Position numbers and translations under genes: made by a program. Positions 27,269 through 37,100 of a stretch of 64,000 nt of DNA are shown piece after piece (the stretch's first letter is position 1; every line of letters begins with the position of its first letter). The stretch is from NCBI GenBank assembly GCA_021800535.1, contig JAJYYV010000005.1, positions 28,934 through 92,933 of the forward strand, given 5' to 3'. The stretch comes from a bacterium (GTDB lineage Bacteria > Ratteibacteria > UBA8468 > B48-G9 > DTJG01). Below the pieces are notes generated by a model. The model was given only the letters and a program-made list of their open reading frames with translations. It was not told the DNA's origin and searched no databases.

Positions 27269-28255
27269 TTATATAGTATCATTAATATTTTTAAATATAT
27301 CTAAAAAAGGTGGAGGGATATTACCATTTTCATCAGGAGGAAGTATATCATAGGTTATAGCCCCACCAAAAGAATTAATATGCTTTGTATAACCTGTAAT
27401 AAGTTCTTTGGAAAATCTTACATTACCTCTTCCCCAGTCGTCTCCAAGAAAAGTTAAAATATGAAATTGGACATTTTTGATAAATCTGCTTAAAGGCAGC
27501 CATCTATAAAAAACAGGTAATGCATGAGAAATTTCTCCTGCAGTGTAATCCTCATATTCAGTGAAAGAAATTACAGGAATTTTTACTCCAGGATTAAAAG
27601 CAACAATACTATCCTTATTCCCACTTTTTGCAGATTCCGCAAAACTTTTAAAATTTGGCGCATCCGGATGGTTATACATTTTATCTGCATAATAACAACC
27701 GTCAAACCACCATCCTGATACAAGTTTTCCCCATCTATTTGACCATTCTCTTATAATGGCTTGCCAATTTTTTTGAAATTCTGTTAACCGTTCATCTATT
27801 TCTTCAGGTATTTTGTATTGCCCTTTTTTTAATCCCCACATACTTCCATCCCAGGATGGAGTACATTTTAATTTTTCAACCGCATAAGTATCTAAAACCG
27901 GAGCATGGGATGGTAAATAACATATAAGTTTTATATCTTTTGAATTTAATTCTTCTGCAAGGTCTTTAATTAAATCTCTTTTGGAAAGCCGGGATATTTT
28001 TCTTTCAACTATTTCATCATAGGTTTGATTTGGAGAACAATAATACCCGGAATTTTGCCCCATAGTAAATATTAACCAGCCGCATTTTATTTCAGATAGC
28101 TGTTTAACAAAATTTCTAACATTAAATTGATTAATTCTTTTATTCCATTGTTCTTCATAGGATTCCATAGGAGAGGAATTACCAGCATAATCTGCTAAAT
28201 AACAAACCATAATTCCCCATTTTTTTTCATACATCCAATCTGCTTTATGTTCCAT
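27269..28255 (-). CDS. Alpha-L-fucosidase-like (GH29-related) glycoside hydrolase
   Basis: The 328-residue protein has no signal peptide. The arrangement is that of the GH29 catalytic barrel: WMYEKKWGIMVCY near the start, and a nucleophile-like Asp185 in SGWWFDGCYYAD, corresponding to the WFDG motif of alpha-L-fucosidases. It is shorter than classical fucosidases (about 450) and lacks the C-terminal beta-sandwich. Substrate is therefore uncertain. It lies 20 bp after the secreted GH39-like gene and 38 bp before the GHL6-like gene. Confidence 0.75.
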   Translation of the reverse strand: MEHKADWMYEKKWGIMVCYLADYAGNSSPMESYEEQWNKRINQFNVRNFVKQLSEIKCGWLIFTMGQNSGYYCSPNQTYDEIVERKISRLSKRDLIKDLAEELNSKDIKLICYLPSHAPVLDTYAVEKLKCTPSWDGSMWGLKKGQYKIPEEIDERLTEFQKNWQAIIREWSNRWGKLVSGWWFDGCYYADKMYNHPDAPNFKSFAESAKSGNKDSIVAFNPGVKIPVISFTEYEDYTAGEISHALPVFYRWLPLSRFIKNVQFHILTFLGDDWGRGNVRFSKELITGYTKHINSFGGAITYDILPPDENGNIPPPFLDIFKNINDTI

Positions 28256-28275
28256 TTTGTTCCTTTTTTATTTTA

Positions 28276-31248
28276 TTATTCAGTACCACCAAGGTATAAT
28301 AAACCAAATTCGTCTGGATTTTTAGAATCTGCAATTCCTTTAAATATTCCTATTGCGATTAATTTTTTTTGTTTTGAAAGATAATTCATTGTTGCGGCTA
28401 TTCCTATCACCTGTCCGGCTTTTGGCGGATTTTGCATTCCTAATAATTTCCAGGGAATTGCAGCCTCATAAATAACTTTTGTCTGACCGTTTTTTAAATT
28501 TTCTTTTTTTGCAGTAAATTTTAATATATCAGGGGATATTAAACCTATTGGAAATTTATCCGGATTAAAACTTATAGTTCTACATGTCTGAGGACCTTGT
28601 TTTGTTAAAGCAAAATCTATTTCACTATATCTTTTTATTGAATTTGTATCAGCAACAGCATTTCCAGTTTTTTGTTGTTTTTTATATGGGTCTAAATTAA
28701 ATGCAAGTTGAAGAGAATCTGCTGCCCATGTATTGTATCCGGTATATGGCTGGGAAAAAACATCATAATATACCTCACAGGCAAAATATAAATATTTTTC
28801 ATCCCATCCATATCTTAAATTTCCCCATGTTTGTTGGGGACCTGTATAATAGGGCGCTCCACGAACAACCCATTGTTTGCCTTTTAAAGTAATTGCAGGG
28901 ATATTTTTCCAGGAAGAAAGATTCCCTGTCAGAAAAGGAGGACTTTTAAATTTTGGAGCTTGCAAAAAGTTTACAAGAAAGTTTTTTTTTATTTGATAAC
29001 CATTATTACTTATAATTTTAATTGCTGTTTTATAGGAGAACACAGGATTGACATCTATATCTGAATAATTTATGTTAATAATTTTTTCTTGCTGGGGTAA
29101 AATAAATACTTCTGTTTGTTTATTTGAATTAGGAATACCTTTTATTCTGACTTCTATATTCCCTTTGAATGGCTCATTTTGCTCTTCTTGAATTGCTATA
29201 CTTAAACCCTTTTGGCTTCCTTTAAAAAATGGCTTTACATATTCTATGTTAATAAGAGATTCCACTAATACTCTTAATCCTGTTAATCCAACAAGATTTC
29301 CCTGGTTATTTATTAAATCGGCTTCAACAGTATATGTTCCATTAGATGTTCTCTCTGGTATTTTCAGAGAAACATTAAAAGGTTTTTCTATGTTTTTACT
29401 AACATTAATATCTTTTTCTATGTTAATACCTAATTCTTTTGATTTAATTATCACTTTTCCTGTGAATGATTTATTTATTCCAAGGACCTTACCTGAAATA
29501 TTAATTTTTTTACCGGGAAATGTTATTATACTGCTGGTGTTTAATTGTATGGGCTTTTTTGCATTCTTGCCCCAGATTTTACTTGAAACATCTGTAATAT
29601 AAATGGGTTCTTGAGTAAGAGTAACTTTTAAAAGACCATTTTTTGTTATTACATTTTTTTCATTACCCATCCAATCATAAACTTTAATTTCTTTTACTCC
29701 TACAGGTAAACTAATGATTTTGGGTTTATTTCCATAATTCCAGAGTGCCAGAGTGATTTTTTTTGTGAGGTAATTCTCAAAGACATATCCTAAAGAATTA
29801 TTTCCTAACCAGTTTATGGGGCCTAAAGATTTAGTTCCTTCTAAAAGATAGGTCATAGCCGCATACGCTGGTGCTGCTGGTTTTGGACCGATTTTAGATG
29901 AATTCCAGGATACTCCAGGAGTTAAATCATAGTAATAACCATAGGTGTTATTGTTATTTCCTGCTGGAGGAAAATCAACAACATAAAAACTAAGATTGGC
30001 TTTAAATCCTTCTCCTTTTAAAATTAAATTTTCTCTTATATCTCCTGTTGCCTGGGAAAGTTCTCCTGAAGTCGTGTAACCTGATTGTCCTCCGGATTCT
30101 GTTCCATACATTGGAAGATGTTTTCCTGTTTCATAATATAAAAATTCTTTCCATTGTTTTATATCCTGAACAAGATTGTTTTTTTCAGGAGGATATGCTA
30201 TATATGGATGAATTGAAAATGCATCTATATATTTGCCTAATCCTTCTTTAAATAGATTTCTTTGTTCATTATCTATTTTAATCTGGTCTTCAGTTGGACC
30301 AATAACTAATGCGTTTGAGTCTGCCTGATGAATGGCAGAATATGCTATTTTATAAATCTGAATAAGTTCTTTGTCTGTTCCTTTATATCCCCATGGGTAT
30401 ACTGGTTCCCATGTTATTTGATATATTCTTTTTTCATCAGGATAAATTTTTTTATATGTTGCGGCTACTTCAGAACAATATTTTTTCCAATATGTTTCTC
30501 CTTGTGGAGTTAATGCTCCTGTACAGCCTGCAAATGTTCCAGGAATTACTGCCCATTTTGGAGCCATATATAAAGAGGGCATAGCATAAACCTTCCAGTT
30601 TGTTTTTGTACCTGGTATTTTTATTTTTGCATTTTTCCATAATTCCAGAGTATTAAAATTTCCTTTGGTTTCTGTAATTTTTTTAGTAAATTCACCTGGT
30701 CCATTTGGTTCCTCCTGAGACCAGCCAAAACCGCCTAATACCCATCTTATCCCGAGATAGGACATAATATTAATGGCTTGAACAAATCCTCCCTGCATTC
30801 CAAAGAAAGTTTCATTTTCAGGATATAAAATTCTTTTTGCAGGATTAGGAACAATACAATATGTGAGAAATCCTTCTGGTCTACTGCCCAGAGCAGGTAA
30901 TTCTATCCCATTTGAAATTTCTGCATAAACCCTGTAAAAACCAAGTTTTTGAGTTGGAGCATTATATGAGATTTTGCAATTACCTTTTTTATCAGGTTTT
31001 ATTGGAATTTCAACTTTTTTTATTGTTTTATTAAGGGCATCTACAATATTTAATTTTAGATTAAGATTATTTTCTTTTATTCCTTTGATGTCAAAAGTAA
31101 GGATAACTTTATCTCCTATTGCAAATGTACTTGTTTGAGGTTTGTTTGTGTCGCCTGTGAAAGTAATTTGAGCAAATGAACTACTAACCAAACAGAACAA
31201 AAAAATTAAAAAGAAAAACAATAATATTTTGTCTTTAATTTTATCCAT
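28276..31248 (-). CDS. Secreted GH39-like glycosidase with C-terminal CBM9-like domain
   Basis: The 990-residue protein has a signal peptide ending near SSFA/QIT (residue 26). A beta-sandwich (about 28-130) precedes a TIM barrel with probable acid/base Glu281 in ITWEPVYPWG and nucleophile Glu384 in YGTESGG; the 103-residue spacing fits clan GH-A. Beta-rich domains follow (about 500-760). Residues ~790-985 look like a CBM9/DOMON-type module (WGNLRYGWDEKYLYFACEV, YEAAIPWKLLGM). It probably acts outside the inner membrane on a xylan- or uronide-like glycan. The gene follows a pseudopilin gene with a strong hairpin between them. Confidence 0.8.
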   Translation of the reverse strand: MDKIKDKILLFFFLIFLFCLVSSSFAQITFTGDTNKPQTSTFAIGDKVILTFDIKGIKENNLNLKLNIVDALNKTIKKVEIPIKPDKKGNCKISYNAPTQKLGFYRVYAEISNGIELPALGSRPEGFLTYCIVPNPAKRILYPENETFFGMQGGFVQAINIMSYLGIRWVLGGFGWSQEEPNGPGEFTKKITETKGNFNTLELWKNAKIKIPGTKTNWKVYAMPSLYMAPKWAVIPGTFAGCTGALTPQGETYWKKYCSEVAATYKKIYPDEKRIYQITWEPVYPWGYKGTDKELIQIYKIAYSAIHQADSNALVIGPTEDQIKIDNEQRNLFKEGLGKYIDAFSIHPYIAYPPEKNNLVQDIKQWKEFLYYETGKHLPMYGTESGGQSGYTTSGELSQATGDIRENLILKGEGFKANLSFYVVDFPPAGNNNNTYGYYYDLTPGVSWNSSKIGPKPAAPAYAAMTYLLEGTKSLGPINWLGNNSLGYVFENYLTKKITLALWNYGNKPKIISLPVGVKEIKVYDWMGNEKNVITKNGLLKVTLTQEPIYITDVSSKIWGKNAKKPIQLNTSSIITFPGKKINISGKVLGINKSFTGKVIIKSKELGINIEKDINVSKNIEKPFNVSLKIPERTSNGTYTVEADLINNQGNLVGLTGLRVLVESLINIEYVKPFFKGSQKGLSIAIQEEQNEPFKGNIEVRIKGIPNSNKQTEVFILPQQEKIININYSDIDVNPVFSYKTAIKIISNNGYQIKKNFLVNFLQAPKFKSPPFLTGNLSSWKNIPAITLKGKQWVVRGAPYYTGPQQTWGNLRYGWDEKYLYFACEVYYDVFSQPYTGYNTWAADSLQLAFNLDPYKKQQKTGNAVADTNSIKRYSEIDFALTKQGPQTCRTISFNPDKFPIGLISPDILKFTAKKENLKNGQTKVIYEAAIPWKLLGMQNPPKAGQVIGIAATMNYLSKQKKLIAIGIFKGIADSKNPDEFGLLYLGGTE

Positions 31249-31285
31249 TTTTTCCTCGTTTTTATATTTATTTGTGCCTAAATGA

Positions 31286-31313
31286 ACTACCCTGCGGCAA
31301 GCCGCAGGGTAGT
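31286..31313 (-). terminator. GC-rich hairpin between pseudopilin and GH39-like gene
   Basis: A perfect 13-bp stem (ACTACCCTGCGGC and its complement) closed by an AA loop stands out in AT-rich DNA. It lies 17 bp after the pseudopilin stop. The run of T that follows on the minus strand is broken (TTCATTTAGG), so termination may be partial and allow reduced read-through into the GH39-like gene. Confidence 0.65.
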
Positions 31314-31330
31314 CTAAAAATAATCTAAGA

Positions 31331-32113
31331 TTAATAATAATATGCTCCTTGCATAGTTAGCGACATCCAGGGATAATGGCCCCAAAAATCTGTCCAGTAA
31401 TTACTTGTTGTCCACCAGTTTGAATTTTCACTGGTAGGGTCATTATTTTCAATCATAAGAGGAGTTGCACTATTCACATGTCCATCAGCATATAATACAT
31501 CTGTTCTTCCATTCCATGGATACCAAACATGTAATCCATAGTCAGTGTCATATAAGCCATAAACTCCTTCAGGACTAAGTCTTTGGCTTGCAAAGTAACA
31601 TGAATCTGCACAGACAAGTATATTAGCCGGCTCATCAAGTTCAGTGATGTTTATAGGAACCTGCCAGCTATTTTCACCTAAAGCCTCAGCATTATATCCT
31701 ATTCCCTCAGTATATTCATATGAAACCGAACCATTTACAGCAGGGTCTACATATGTTGCTTCTGGACAGGCAAATATTTTAACAAATGGACCATATGGCC
31801 CATATAAAGGGCCTCCCCAACCTGCAGGTTTAGTAGATATTGAAAGTCCTAAGTAGGGTTTAAGTTTATCTATCCAGCAATATTCCCCTCCTTTACCATC
31901 TGGAGCTGTATATCTTGGGAAAAAGCCATTATAATCGTTTTCATACATGGCAAAGGCTAATCCAATTTGATGAAGGTTACTTTCATCTAATGCCTGACGG
32001 GCTTTTTTTCTTGCTTGAGCTAATGCCGGCAGCAACATTGCCGCTAATATGGCAATGATTGCTATTACTACCAATAGCTCAATTAATGTAAAACCACTTT
32101 TACCTTTTTTCAT
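31331..32113 (-). CDS. Prepilin-type pseudopilin, H-X9-DG-like C-terminus
   Basis: The 260-residue product starts with a short basic leader, a [10 protein letters not shown] prepilin peptidase site and a hydrophobic helix with Glu5, the hallmarks of type IV pilin-like and type II secretion proteins. The globular part ends in [12 protein letters not shown], the pattern of the pre-pilin HX9DG group abundant in Planctomycetes and Lentisphaerae. A perfect AAAGGAGGTG ribosome site and a consensus promoter precede it. It heads the unit containing three glycosidases. Assembly function is unknown; surface or secretion roles are likely. Confidence 0.88.
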   Translation of the reverse strand: MKKGKSGFTLIELLVVIAIIAILAAMLLPALAQARKKARQALDESNLHQIGLAFAMYENDYNGFFPRYTAPDGKGGEYCWIDKLKPYLGLSISTKPAGWGGPLYGPYGPFVKIFACPEATYVDPAVNGSVSYEYTEGIGYNAEALGENSWQVPINITELDEPANILVCADSCYFASQRLSPEGVYGLYDTDYGLHVWYPWNGRTDVLYADGHVNSATPLMIENNDPTSENSNWWTTSNYWTDFWGHYPWMSLTMQGAYYY

Positions 32114-32266
32114 ATTTTTTCACCTCCTTTACACCATTTTTTTAAAAATTTTTTTTGATGCATATGATGTTGATTCCCTGATAATTAATTTTGCAATCGT
32201 TTTTAAATCAATTTTTTTTGTTTTATATTTCTTCGCTATGTATTCTTTTTCTTCTTATTTTATTAT

Positions 32267-32295
32267 GTTATACTTTTATATTTTATTTTTGTCAA
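32267..32295 (-). promoter_or_regulatory. Promoter of the 32113 pseudopilin unit
   Basis: On the minus strand, TTGACA (32290-32295) is followed after exactly 17 bp by TATAAC (32267-32272). Transcription would start near 32260, leaving a leader of about 145 nt before the pseudopilin start. The leader otherwise shows nothing recognisable. Confidence 0.7.
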
Positions 32296-32382
32296 GAGAT
32301 ATTTTATATCGTTATTATTTAAGATGCCAATTATGTATAGTGTATTTAAATTTTTTTGAAATAGTAGAAAAAATAAATTGAA

Positions 32383-32475
32383 TTTTGTTTATTAACTATT
32401 AACAACTTCCATTGCTATTTTTCACCATTTAAAAAATCTTTCTGGCTGATGCCGGACAGTACTGATATCTTTTAG
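32383..32475 (-). pseudogene. Remnant of the 3' end of a URO-D-like gene
   Basis: About 93 bp closely match the last 26 codons and downstream bases of the URO-D-like gene at 45879-47120. The minus-strand frame reads KDISTVRHQPERFFKW, then a stop where the intact gene has Gly, then KIAMEVVNS-stop. The rest of the gene is absent. Nearly 90 percent of bases are shared by eye, so the duplication or recombination was fairly recent. It lies between an NHL-repeat gene and the pseudopilin promoter. Confidence 0.85.
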
Positions 32476-32496
32476 GTAGGCGGCGCTTATAAGAGT

Positions 32497-34167
32497 TTAA
32501 TAAACAATCTGATATTTAACTATTCTCAAATTCCCAGCATCTCCGACAAAAAGATAATCTTTTCCATTTACTCTGGCAATGGCAATTCCTGTTGGATGAT
32601 AAAATCCTTTTCCTTTAGTATCATCTATACCATGTAATCCCCCATAAGACATCAGTAATTTTCCTTGTGGAGATAAACAAAACACCTTATTTTTCTCAGA
32701 ATCCACCACCCATATATTACCTTTGCTGTCAATAGCGGTTTCCACAGGAGCGCCAAAATTTATGTTTGATGCACCTGCAGAATGCCAGTGTCCTGCTTCC
32801 CAGAGAACTTTACCATCTAAAGAAAGTCTGATAACAGAAACAGTTGGGATTGATGCCAGAAGAATGCTGTTTTTATTATAAAATTGCAAGGAGTACACTG
32901 CTTCCGATGGACCGAAAGTTATCCTTTTAGCGTATGCCTGTCCAAAATCATAAAAAGGTTTTATAGCACCATTTTGTTCTACTTTATATATGGTAAATGC
33001 CGGCCATCCTTGTTGGGGATTTACCACCCGTATGTAGATACTTTTTCCATCAGGTCTTGGAAGAAGTCCCCAAACAGGAACTCCATCATTATGATACAAT
33101 GGTTTTTGTGTTTTTGAATGAAATGTGCCTGTTTTAATAATATTTCCATTTGGTTCCATTTTATAAATATTTATTCTTATATTACCTTTACTGTCAGGAT
33201 ATCCTGCAACATAAATTTTATTTTCAGAATCAAAACCAAGAGCAATATCCTGTCTCCAACCAGTGGTAAATCTTTGTTTAATTTTATCTGTTAATGGATT
33301 TAAAGAAAGCACAGAACTGTAAAGGTCTGTACCAAACCAGATTTGTCCATCAGGACTATTAACCATTGGTACACCGGCAGGAAAAAAGTTTGGCCATTGG
33401 TCCATATAGGAAGGTGCTATAATTTTAGACAGTACAATTTTGCCATTTTGAAAAATATATTTTGTCATCTGGAAAAAATCAGGTCCACCTCTAAAAGCGA
33501 CATAAATGCTTTTTTGTGAACCAAAACATGCACTAACGGCTCCAGTACCAATTACCATTGAAGAAATCAAAATAAATGAATTGTTTTCCTTCTTATAAAG
33601 TAAGAGGTTTCCATTGGCAGTCAAAACTGCCATAAAACCATTTTTGACACAAACAAAAACAGGAGACACTCCTATAGGAATAATGCTTTTAGGAAGGTTT
33701 GTATTTTCAGGAGAAAAAATCTGAATTCTGTTATTTCCATTATCACACACATAAAGATTCCCTTTTTTATCTGTGGCAACCATAGTGGGATTATTGAATT
33801 TACCAATAGAATTTCCTGTCCGACTGATAGAAAAAACCCATGGATAATCTTTTTTATAGTTTCCAAGTAATATCACTTTTCCAAATGCAGCAAGATAATA
33901 GTAATATGTATGTGGCCAGCCTAATTTTATTCTGATGCTTTTTTCATACTTTCCATTAGAATTAAACTTCTCTATCCAGTCGTTTAATGTTAATAAGTAA
34001 ATACTGCCATTTTTATTGCATGCAACACTAAGGTTCTGCATTCCTTTACCACGCATATCCCCAATAATAGCCTGAAATTTAAGATGTGGGACAGTTTCTC
34101 CAAAAGCAAAAACCACCCATCCTGTTAATATGGCTAATGTTAAAATTTTTATCTTTTTTATATTCAT
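32497..34167 (-). CDS. Secreted NHL-repeat beta-propeller protein
   Basis: The 556-residue protein has an N-terminal signal peptide (cleavage near residue 22, after FAFGE region) and multiple NHL-type repeats, e.g. NPTMVATDKKGNLYVCDNGN, PVETAIDSKGNIWVVDSEKN and a last repeat ending FVGDAGNLRIVKYQ. Such propellers bind proteins or carbohydrates or act as lyases and hydrolases; no catalytic residues can be named. It starts seven bases after the large 1680-residue protein gene, indicating co-expression with the glycan locus. Confidence 0.8.
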   Translation of the reverse strand: MNIKKIKILTLAILTGWVVFAFGETVPHLKFQAIIGDMRGKGMQNLSVACNKNGSIYLLTLNDWIEKFNSNGKYEKSIRIKLGWPHTYYYYLAAFGKVILLGNYKKDYPWVFSISRTGNSIGKFNNPTMVATDKKGNLYVCDNGNNRIQIFSPENTNLPKSIIPIGVSPVFVCVKNGFMAVLTANGNLLLYKKENNSFILISSMVIGTGAVSACFGSQKSIYVAFRGGPDFFQMTKYIFQNGKIVLSKIIAPSYMDQWPNFFPAGVPMVNSPDGQIWFGTDLYSSVLSLNPLTDKIKQRFTTGWRQDIALGFDSENKIYVAGYPDSKGNIRINIYKMEPNGNIIKTGTFHSKTQKPLYHNDGVPVWGLLPRPDGKSIYIRVVNPQQGWPAFTIYKVEQNGAIKPFYDFGQAYAKRITFGPSEAVYSLQFYNKNSILLASIPTVSVIRLSLDGKVLWEAGHWHSAGASNINFGAPVETAIDSKGNIWVVDSEKNKVFCLSPQGKLLMSYGGLHGIDDTKGKGFYHPTGIAIARVNGKDYLFVGDAGNLRIVKYQIVY

Positions 34168-34174
34168 AATTTTA

Positions 34175-37100
34175 TTATCCGTTTATAAAAAACTTGTAGG
34201 AATCCTTCCATTTAAATGTCTCACCTGGTTTGATTTTAATATTAACAAAAAATTCAGGACATACCACCTTTGGAGTGGCAAAAAAACAACACCATATAAA
34301 AGGATGATTACCTTTAATTTTTACGCCTGCACCAGTTTTTATATTTTTTATAATCACCTGATTGTCTGTAGATTTGTTTGTATTAAATCCTTTTATTACA
34401 GTAAATACTGCATTTGTTTTTAAAGATTTTGAAAATAAAATCTTTTTCCCATTGACAAACATATAGTCAGATGGAGAAACTATTTGTGGGTTAAAAGGAA
34501 ATGTCAATTCATAATCTGTCCCCACCGGCTGATTGTCTATAGAAGTAAAATTATGAGCATAGTGTGTCTGATAAATTTCTTTTTTCCCGATATTTTTAAG
34601 GGTATACTGGTCTATAAATTCAGACTTGTTTTTAATAAGATAAATTTTATGTGTATAGATATATCCATATCCTTTAAAGTTTTTAACTTCCTGCGTAAAA
34701 CTAATCCAGTCTTTTCCATGTTTAATCACCCAGGGAATAGGCTCTATAATTTTATAGTTGCGACCAAAAAAATAGTTTGCTTTTTTAGTTTTTGGGTCAA
34801 TGTCTAATTTTGATTTTTTTAATATACCAACTCCTATTTTTAAAAATTCCCCGCCTATTTTTGCTTCATTATACCCGGGAGGTGCAGGCATATTAAAAGT
34901 TCCCATTCCAAATTCTCCTGCAGGACCTACCACCTGGTCATTTGCTTCAGGACTTCGTGTTTCTGTCCCGGGCCACCATGGCCCGAAAAATCTGTGGTTT
35001 TTATATATAACCTTTCTTATTAATCCTGACCAGTCAAACCTGGAACCTCTGTAGTATCCATTTTTTGCATCTGGAATATATAATTTGCACTTTATAATTC
35101 CATTTGATAATTCCACTGAAGGACAGTTTTTCATTTTTATTTTGCCCATAAATTTTAAATCCCCCGGGTTTGAAATAGAACACCAAAAACCATATCCTGC
35201 TGAGCCTGAATATACTTTAATTAAAAGGACATTTATTCCTTTTTTCAATCTTATGTTTATTTTTTCTTCACCCTTTTGCGGGGGCGTCGGTAATCTGATT
35301 TCAGGTTTCTTAATAACTTTATTATTTAACCATATTTTTGACCAATAGTCAGCACCAAAACTTAATTGTGCATCTCTGTTTTCAGGACTTTTAATATATG
35401 TTATAGCATAACTTATTGAATTCCCTAAGATTCCAAAAGTTTTATAAAAATCAATAAAATTTTTGGCAGTTGGGTCTGATAAATCCCTGCCTGTTTGCGG
35501 TTTAATCCAATCATCTGTTTTCCCATTCATAACATAATATGTTTCTTTTAAATTAATCTGTTTTTCCGGTTGTAGAACCTGATTTAAACTACTAACAACA
35601 TCCTGTAAATTATCAGGATTTTTAAGGGGTTTAAATGGCCCCAAGACATAAAATTTATCCGGGTTTATGTCCTTATAGATGGGTTCTATATCAAGAAAAA
35701 AAAGTCCTGCATTTTTTTGTTTTTTAAACATTATATCTGTGATTCCTTTTTTTAGTAATACTGATTCAATTGTTTTCTCCCCCCATTTTTCGTTTTTCCA
35801 TGCAGGTATTTTTGTTTCAATTCTCTTGTTATTAACATAAATGAAAGGTGCAGAATAAGTTTTTGTTTCTAAATAACTATACTTTATCTGATAAAAATCT
35901 GAAAAAGGTATATTTATTCTTAAATGGATTTTTTTTCCTGCCCATAAAAACACATTTCTGCCTGCCAATAAAGAAGATATGTTTTCCCCATTCTCAATTT
36001 TTATTTTTTTTTTATCCTTTAGACTTACAAGATTCTTTATTTTGTCTGGTGTCAGGACAGATTGCGTTATTGGCGGAAATTTTTTATAAAAAAGAGATGG
36101 CGGATATGCGTTTATTGCTTTATAAAGTTTTACCATGTCTTTACTCATTAATATATTTCTTGTTTCCCATAAATGCCCTTCAGCAAATTCTTTTTTTGCT
36201 TCTTTCAGTTTTTTCTGGTCTTTTATAATTTCAACAGGTGAAAGTTGTAAAACCTCAGGTATGTTATCAGCCCCGTTTTTCAGCATGGTAAAAATCTTTT
36301 CAACAAAGGTAATCTGGTTTTTAGTCAGGATTAATATCTGTTTAGGAACTTCTGTTTTAATTGATATTGGCTGTTGACTGCTTTCATAACTTATCATCTG
36401 ATAACCCGGTAATTTAGTTGTAAATGTTGTTCCATTTATATCAATGTTTTTATCTGTTGATAATCTTTTCAATAGCAAAGGTTTTTGCGCAAACGAAACA
36501 GAAACATTTACATCTGTATATAGTCTGTTGACAATGTAAAAATAAGTTTTTGTTCCTGTTTTACCATACCATAATGCTATAGGGTCTCCTGAACCAGAAA
36601 GCAGGTTCATACCAATATCAGGTAATGAATGATATTCTGACATAAATTGTCTTAGATATTCCGGCTGACCCAATGAATAACCATGACTTCCATCATTTAT
36701 AACCACCATATTCCCATCTGCCATTGCATTTGCAAATCTTTCAAGATAGTTGCGGCCGGATGGATTAATAACCCCTGCAGGATAAATAAGATTAGAGCCA
36801 TCATCTAAATTTGATTTATATCCCAATTTTTTTGTTTCTATTAATGGACCTTCTGCAGATTCAGCATCAAAATGAACAAATCCAATTGTCCCGGAATCTT
36901 TTGGTTTTGAAGTGTCAATTATAGGTAAAGGATTAAAGTATTCATCTCTATATTTTGCACTTGATAGAGCATTATTAGCTAATATTCTTCCCGCAGGATA
37001 TGTTTTATTACACAGAATTCTAATAGATGAATTTTTATAATACAATTTTGGATTAATTCCACATTCACGGGCATTATCAATCCAATTTCCTACATTTGGA

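Noticed and set aside
34130..36377. Several hydrophobic plus-strand open frames
   Set aside because: They are antisense to the coherent 1680-residue protein, have no ribosome sites and show no family pattern.
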